10,903 nucleotides of DNA from DATGIQ01 sp035295665 (GTDB taxonomy: Bacteria > Planctomycetota > Planctomycetia > Gemmatales > Gemmataceae). Position 1 is the stretch's first letter. Each line of letters begins with the position of its first letter. The stretch lies in NCBI GenBank assembly GCA_035295665.1, contig DATGIQ010000589.1, positions 1 to 10,903 on the forward strand, written 5' to 3'. A program made the position numbers and the translations under genes. Below, in pieces: positions 7,936-10,903 of the stretch. The notes under the pieces were generated by a model that had not been told where the DNA came from, searched no databases, and worked only from the letters and a program-made list of their open reading frames with translations.

Positions 7936-8120
7936 GATCGAGATCGTTGCCGGATCCGCCGCCGGAACTTGACCAAACCGAAGTCGTTGATTATGGGAAT
8001 CACGGAATTGAATGCGGTAGAACATCGATTCGCCAGATGATCGCAGGTTGAATCCGCGCCGATTCGCGTTCAATTCAGGGCATCCGCCAGTTAAATGGTG
8101 TTCCGCGAGCCAAAGACACC

Positions 8121-8149
8121 TTGTCACAGAATGTTCCGAATGATAGTAT
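8121..8149 (+). promoter_or_regulatory. Possible upstream sigma70-type promoter for the topoisomerase gene
   Basis: TTGTCA (8121-8126, 5 of 6 to consensus), a 17-nt spacer, then TAGTAT (8144-8149, 4 of 6). It would give a leader of about 170 nt before the start at 8330. This is weaker evidence than the extended -10 closer to the gene. Confidence 0.3.
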
Positions 8150-8278
8150 ACATAAGATCAGTATCCGACTGGCTGGCTGTTGCTGGGCCAAATTGAGATG
8201 AACCGCAAGTTGCTGAAATATAAGTGCTTATGATGATGAGTTCATGTGCCAACTGGTCTGGGTTCGTCCGCCCTTTCG

Positions 8279-8287
8279 TGCTACAAT
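8279..8287 (+). promoter_or_regulatory. Extended -10 promoter element for the topoisomerase gene
   Basis: TGCTACAAT fits the extended -10 pattern (TG-N-TATAAT with one mismatch). No clear -35 lies 17 nt upstream, as is often the case with extended -10 promoters. Transcription would begin near 8294, giving a ~36-nt leader to the ATG at 8330. If correct, it rules out the upstream in-frame ATG at 8246 as the translation start. Confidence 0.5.
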
Positions 8288-8329
8288 CCGCGCTGGCAGC
8301 ACTCTACTCGTCCGTGGAGATGGTCGTTC

Positions 8330-10705
8330 ATGCCCGAAAATATTCAACCGGTCTCGATCAGTGAGGAAACGCGGCATCGCTATCTCAATTACGCTCTTTC
8401 CGTCATCACTTCCCGGGCCTTACCGGATGTGCGGGATGGCCTGAAACCGGTACAGCGCCGCATCCTGTACACGATGTACCACGAGCTGCACCTCCACGCC
8501 GATGGCCGGCCGGCCAAGTGTGCCCGCATCGATGGCGAAGTGACCGGCAAATACCACCCCCATGGCACGATCCCAGCCTACGAAGCCCTTGTCCGCCTCG
8601 CTCAGGATTTTGTGATGCGCATGCCCCTGGTCCAAGGCCAGGGCAACTTCGGCTCGGTCGATGGTGACGCCCCGGCGGCGGAGCGGTATACGGAGGCCAA
8701 GCTACGGCCCCTGGCCGAGCATTTGATGGCTGAGCTGCGCCAGCGAACGGTGGAAATGCGACCCAACTATGACGGCACCCGCGAAGAGCCAACCGTCTTG
8801 CCGGCCCAATTTCCCAATTTGCTCGTCAACGGCGCTTCGGGCATCGCCGTGGGCATGGCCACCAACATTCCGCCCCACAACCTGGGCGAGGTCCTCAAAG
8901 CAGCCGTGCATCTGATCGATAACCCGGATACGAGCTGCGCTCAGCTCCTGGACCGGATCAAGGGTCCGGACTTTCCCCTGGGCGGCCGAGTGGTTACCGA
9001 CCGCACCACGTTGCGCCACATCTATGAGGAAGGGACCGGCACCATCAAGGTGCAGGGGGAGTGGAAGTTCGAAGAGGCCGGCAAACGGCAGCAGATCATC
9101 ATTACCTCCATTCCCTACGGCGTCAACAAGGGAAGCCTGGAATCGGCGATCGGTGAACTTATCGCTGCACGCAAGCTGCCACAGCTCATCAACCTGGTCA
9201 ACGAATCGAATGAAAAAGAAGGAATCCGGATCGCCCTGGAGATCAAGCCGGGTACGGACCCCAACCTGGTCATGGCTTATCTCTTCAAACACACAGCCTT
9301 GCAGGAGAATTTTGCCTACAACTTGACCTGCCTGGTGCCGGGGTCGGACGGCAAACTTCGGCCAGAGCGGCTCGGACTCAAGGCGATGCTGCGGCACTTT
9401 GTGGACTTCCGCCTGGTTACGGTGCGGCGGCGTTTTGAGTACGAGCTGGAGCAACTCCAGCGCCGCATTCACATCCTCGAGGGCTTCCGGATCATTTTCA
9501 ACGCCCTGGATACAGCGATCCGCCTCATCCGGGAAAGCGCCGGCAAGGCCGAAGCGGCGGCCGAGCTGCGTAAGGCGTTCAAGCTCGATGCGGCTCAGGC
9601 CGAGGCCATTCTCGATGCCCAGCTCTATCGCATCGCCCAAATGGAAATCAAGAAAATCCTCAACGAGCTGAAGGAGAAGAAAGCCGAAGCTGAACGGATC
9701 GAAGACATTCTCCGCTCGAACAAGAAACTCTGGGGTGTGATCAAGACGGAGCTGAATGCCCTGGGAGAGAAGTTTGCCGACCGCCGGCGGACACGCATGG
9801 GATCGACCGAGGATACGTTGGATTTCGATCCCGAGGCGTACATCATCCGCGAGAATACGAATGTGGTGCTGACCCGCGATGGCTGGATCAAGCGGGTCGG
9901 CCGGCTGGCATCTGTGGAAAGCACCCGGGTCCGCGAAGGGGACCAGGTCATTGCCGTCGCTCCAGGGAGCACTCTCGATCATGTGATTTTCCTCGCCGAT
10001 GATGGCACGGCATATACCATGCGGATCAACGAAGTGCCGGCCAGCTCCGGGTATGGGGAGCCGCTCGCCAAATTCTTCCGCCTGGGCGATCAAGTGCACA
10101 TCATCAACGCCATCACCACCGATGAGCGCTTCACCGCTGCGGATGAACCCCCCCACAATGGGGACGCGCCCGGACCGTATTTGTTGGTGGTGACAGCCCA
10201 GGGCCAAACTTTGCGCACACCGCTGGCCCCTTTCCGCACGGCATCGACCAAGCTGGGTCGCCGTTTTGTCCGGCTCAACGACGGCGATCGGGTCGTGTGG
10301 GCCACCGTGCTCAAGGGGGAAGAGAGCCTGTTCCTGGCTTCGGCATCGGGGCACGTCCTTCACTTCCCGGTGGAGCAGGTCAATATTCTCGCCGGCGCGG
10401 GCAAGGGCGTGATTGGGATCAAGCTGGCCGACGACGATGCTTGCCTGGGTGGGGCCCTCATCTCCGGCCGATCCGACATGATGCAGGTAGAAACAACCGG
10501 CGGCCGGACGTTGGAGTTCCGGCGTGGCAAATACGAGGTGACATCGCGCGGCGGCAAGGGGTTCGAGGCGGTGAAGCGGACTCGCTTTGTACGGGTCGTG
10601 CCGCCGCCAATCGAGCTGGTGGATTGGGAGACCGTCGAAGGGAAAAACGGGGACAAAGGGGCTGCGCACGGACCGAACGGGGATCAACGGGATTTGTTCT
10701 CTTGA
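8330..10705 (+). CDS. gyrA: Type IIA DNA topoisomerase subunit A (gyrase/topoisomerase IV family)
   Basis: The product is the DNA-cleaving A subunit of a gyrase/topoisomerase IV: with an ATPase B subunit, not in this window, it passes one duplex through another. The 791-residue protein from ATG 8330 begins at the family's usual place (HRYLNYALSVITSRALPDVRDGLKPVQRR). Translation from an in-frame ATG at 8246 would add 28 unrelated residues; GGAG 10 nt before 8330 supports the shorter form. The winged-helix/tower core spans about 15-480, with KYHPHG at 74-79, GQGNFGSVDGD at 103-113, catalytic Tyr120 after Arg119 (AERYTEAKL) and NLLVNGASGIAVGMATNIPPHNL at 163-185. A charged coiled coil (about 438-482) precedes a beta-pinwheel C-terminal domain (about 505-757). 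The quinolone pocket reads GTIPAYE where E. coli GyrA has GDSAVYD. A canonical GyrA box is absent from the first blade, while SRGGKG appears in the last. Family is certain; the choice between gyrA and parC is not. Confidence 0.95.
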   Translation: MPENIQPVSISEETRHRYLNYALSVITSRALPDVRDGLKPVQRRILYTMYHELHLHADGRPAKCARIDGEVTGKYHPHGTIPAYEALVRLAQDFVMRMPLVQGQGNFGSVDGDAPAAERYTEAKLRPLAEHLMAELRQRTVEMRPNYDGTREEPTVLPAQFPNLLVNGASGIAVGMATNIPPHNLGEVLKAAVHLIDNPDTSCAQLLDRIKGPDFPLGGRVVTDRTTLRHIYEEGTGTIKVQGEWKFEEAGKRQQIIITSIPYGVNKGSLESAIGELIAARKLPQLINLVNESNEKEGIRIALEIKPGTDPNLVMAYLFKHTALQENFAYNLTCLVPGSDGKLRPERLGLKAMLRHFVDFRLVTVRRRFEYELEQLQRRIHILEGFRIIFNALDTAIRLIRESAGKAEAAAELRKAFKLDAAQAEAILDAQLYRIAQMEIKKILNELKEKKAEAERIEDILRSNKKLWGVIKTELNALGEKFADRRRTRMGSTEDTLDFDPEAYIIRENTNVVLTRDGWIKRVGRLASVESTRVREGDQVIAVAPGSTLDHVIFLADDGTAYTMRINEVPASSGYGEPLAKFFRLGDQVHIINAITTDERFTAADEPPHNGDAPGPYLLVVTAQGQTLRTPLAPFRTASTKLGRRFVRLNDGDRVVWATVLKGEESLFLASASGHVLHFPVEQVNILAGAGKGVIGIKLADDDACLGGALISGRSDMMQVETTGGRTLEFRRGKYEVTSRGGKGFEAVKRTRFVRVVPPPIELVDWETVEGKNGDKGAAHGPNGDQRDLFS

Positions 10706-10768
10706 ACCGAGGCGCGGAGAATCCTCTGACCGCACGAATCATCACGGATCGATGTCCGAGGAGAACTC

Positions 10769-10903
10769 ATGGGATCGCAAGTTGACTGCACCGTCCAGTT
10801 CAGCGATCGTTTCTCCAATGGCAAGGCCGTCTTGGAATCGGAAGCCTTGATCTTCCGCGGCGATTTCCGTCTCGTGATCCGTTTCGAACATCTGCTGGGC
10901 GCG
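10769..10903 (+). CDS. Unidentified protein, N-terminal part (gene continues past window)
   Basis: An open frame begins at ATG 10769 with GAGGAG 5 nt upstream and runs to the window edge, giving 45 codons without a stop. The visible start is MGSQVDCTVQFSDRFSNGKA followed by VLESEALIFRGDFRLVIRFE. The pattern of alternating hydrophobic residues suggests a beta-rich N-terminal domain. 'GKA.LE...LIFRGDFRL' recalls small conserved hypothetical proteins of planctomycetes and relatives, but I cannot name the family. It lies 63 nt after the topoisomerase stop on the same strand with no stem-loop between, so co-transcription is plausible. Confidence 0.65.
   Translation, partial: MGSQVDCTVQFSDRFSNGKAVLESEALIFRGDFRLVIRFEHLLGA

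Larger units (their letters stand above)
7656..8278. other. Divergent intergenic region
   Basis: The gap between the subtilase gene (minus) and the topoisomerase gene (plus) holds no convincing gene. On the subtilase side lies a ~215-nt presumed untranslated leader with a small inverted repeat (GCACCT 7710-7715 / AGGTGC 7725-7730) and a direct repeat AGGTGCGCA (7725-7733, 7781-7789). Beyond it comes the upstream block at 7872-7935. From about 7940 to 8278 I see only AT-richer, promoter-like sequence, including a candidate at 8121-8149. Confidence 0.6.

Noticed and set aside
8246..8329. Upstream in-frame ATG for the topoisomerase gene
   Set aside because: The 28 added residues do not resemble the family's N-terminus, and an extended -10 element at 8279-8287 would start transcription downstream of this ATG. 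The start at 8330 has a ribosome-binding site.
8702..10735. 677-codon open frame on the minus strand
   Set aside because: It lies antisense to the topoisomerase gene, whose plus-strand product is unmistakable. The antisense translation has no recognisable family, and such frames are expected from G/C-biased third codon positions.
1..10903. CRISPR array, tRNA, rRNA or defence system
   Set aside because: No regularly spaced repeats, cloverleaf-like sequences, rRNA signatures or recognisable defence-gene motifs were found.

Overview
The window most likely comes from a planctomycete, probably of the Gemmata/Isosphaera type. Two large genes begin with the basic 'RPR-x-E-x-LEDR-x-LL' N-terminus that marks planctomycete cell-surface and secreted proteins. 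Both carry PKD-type repeats, and one ends in a C-terminal module (FW...LGQWLATTYPNLYG...YYLTLF...FHGING) that I know from many planctomycete extracellular proteins. Base composition is moderately GC-rich, with G/C preferred at third codon positions. That bias leaves long empty reading frames on the antisense strands.

Layout. (1) Positions 1-3297, minus strand: a very large secreted protein, open from its start to the window edge without a stop (1099 codons visible). It is built from a ~544-residue unit (beta-propeller-like module plus PKD domain) repeated in tandem, with the second copy running off the edge. (2) Positions 3298-4102: a ~0.8 kb spacer with no convincing gene. It holds the promoter region and leader of gene 1, several short inverted repeats, and a strong 17-bp stem-loop just past the end of gene 2. 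(3) Positions 4103-7636, minus strand: an 1177-residue secreted subtilase-fold protein whose catalytic His position appears to be Glu, with an inserted beta domain, a jelly-roll-like domain, two PKD repeats and the planctomycete C-terminal module. (4) Positions 7637-8329: a divergent intergenic region with a gene 2 upstream block that matches the one before gene 1, and promoter-like elements for the plus-strand gene. (5) Positions 8330-10705, plus strand: the A subunit of a type IIA topoisomerase (GyrA/ParC family, 791 aa), with an unusual quinolone-pocket sequence and a displaced GyrA-box-like motif. (6) Positions 10769-10903, plus strand: the start of an unidentified gene, 63 nt downstream and possibly co-transcribed.

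How they fit together. The two minus-strand genes look like a co-regulated surface/secretome pair. They share the export motif, nearly the same ribosome-binding leader, and a matching bipartite upstream block (GTYCTTTGAACG, then a TTTTTGCTTGACW box), yet each has its own promoter region. The topoisomerase is a housekeeping gene with no evident functional link. I see no CRISPR array, tRNA, rRNA, insertion sequence or recognisable defence system. The observations most worth following are the Glu-for-His subtilase, the shared upstream block, and the divergent topoisomerase A subunit.
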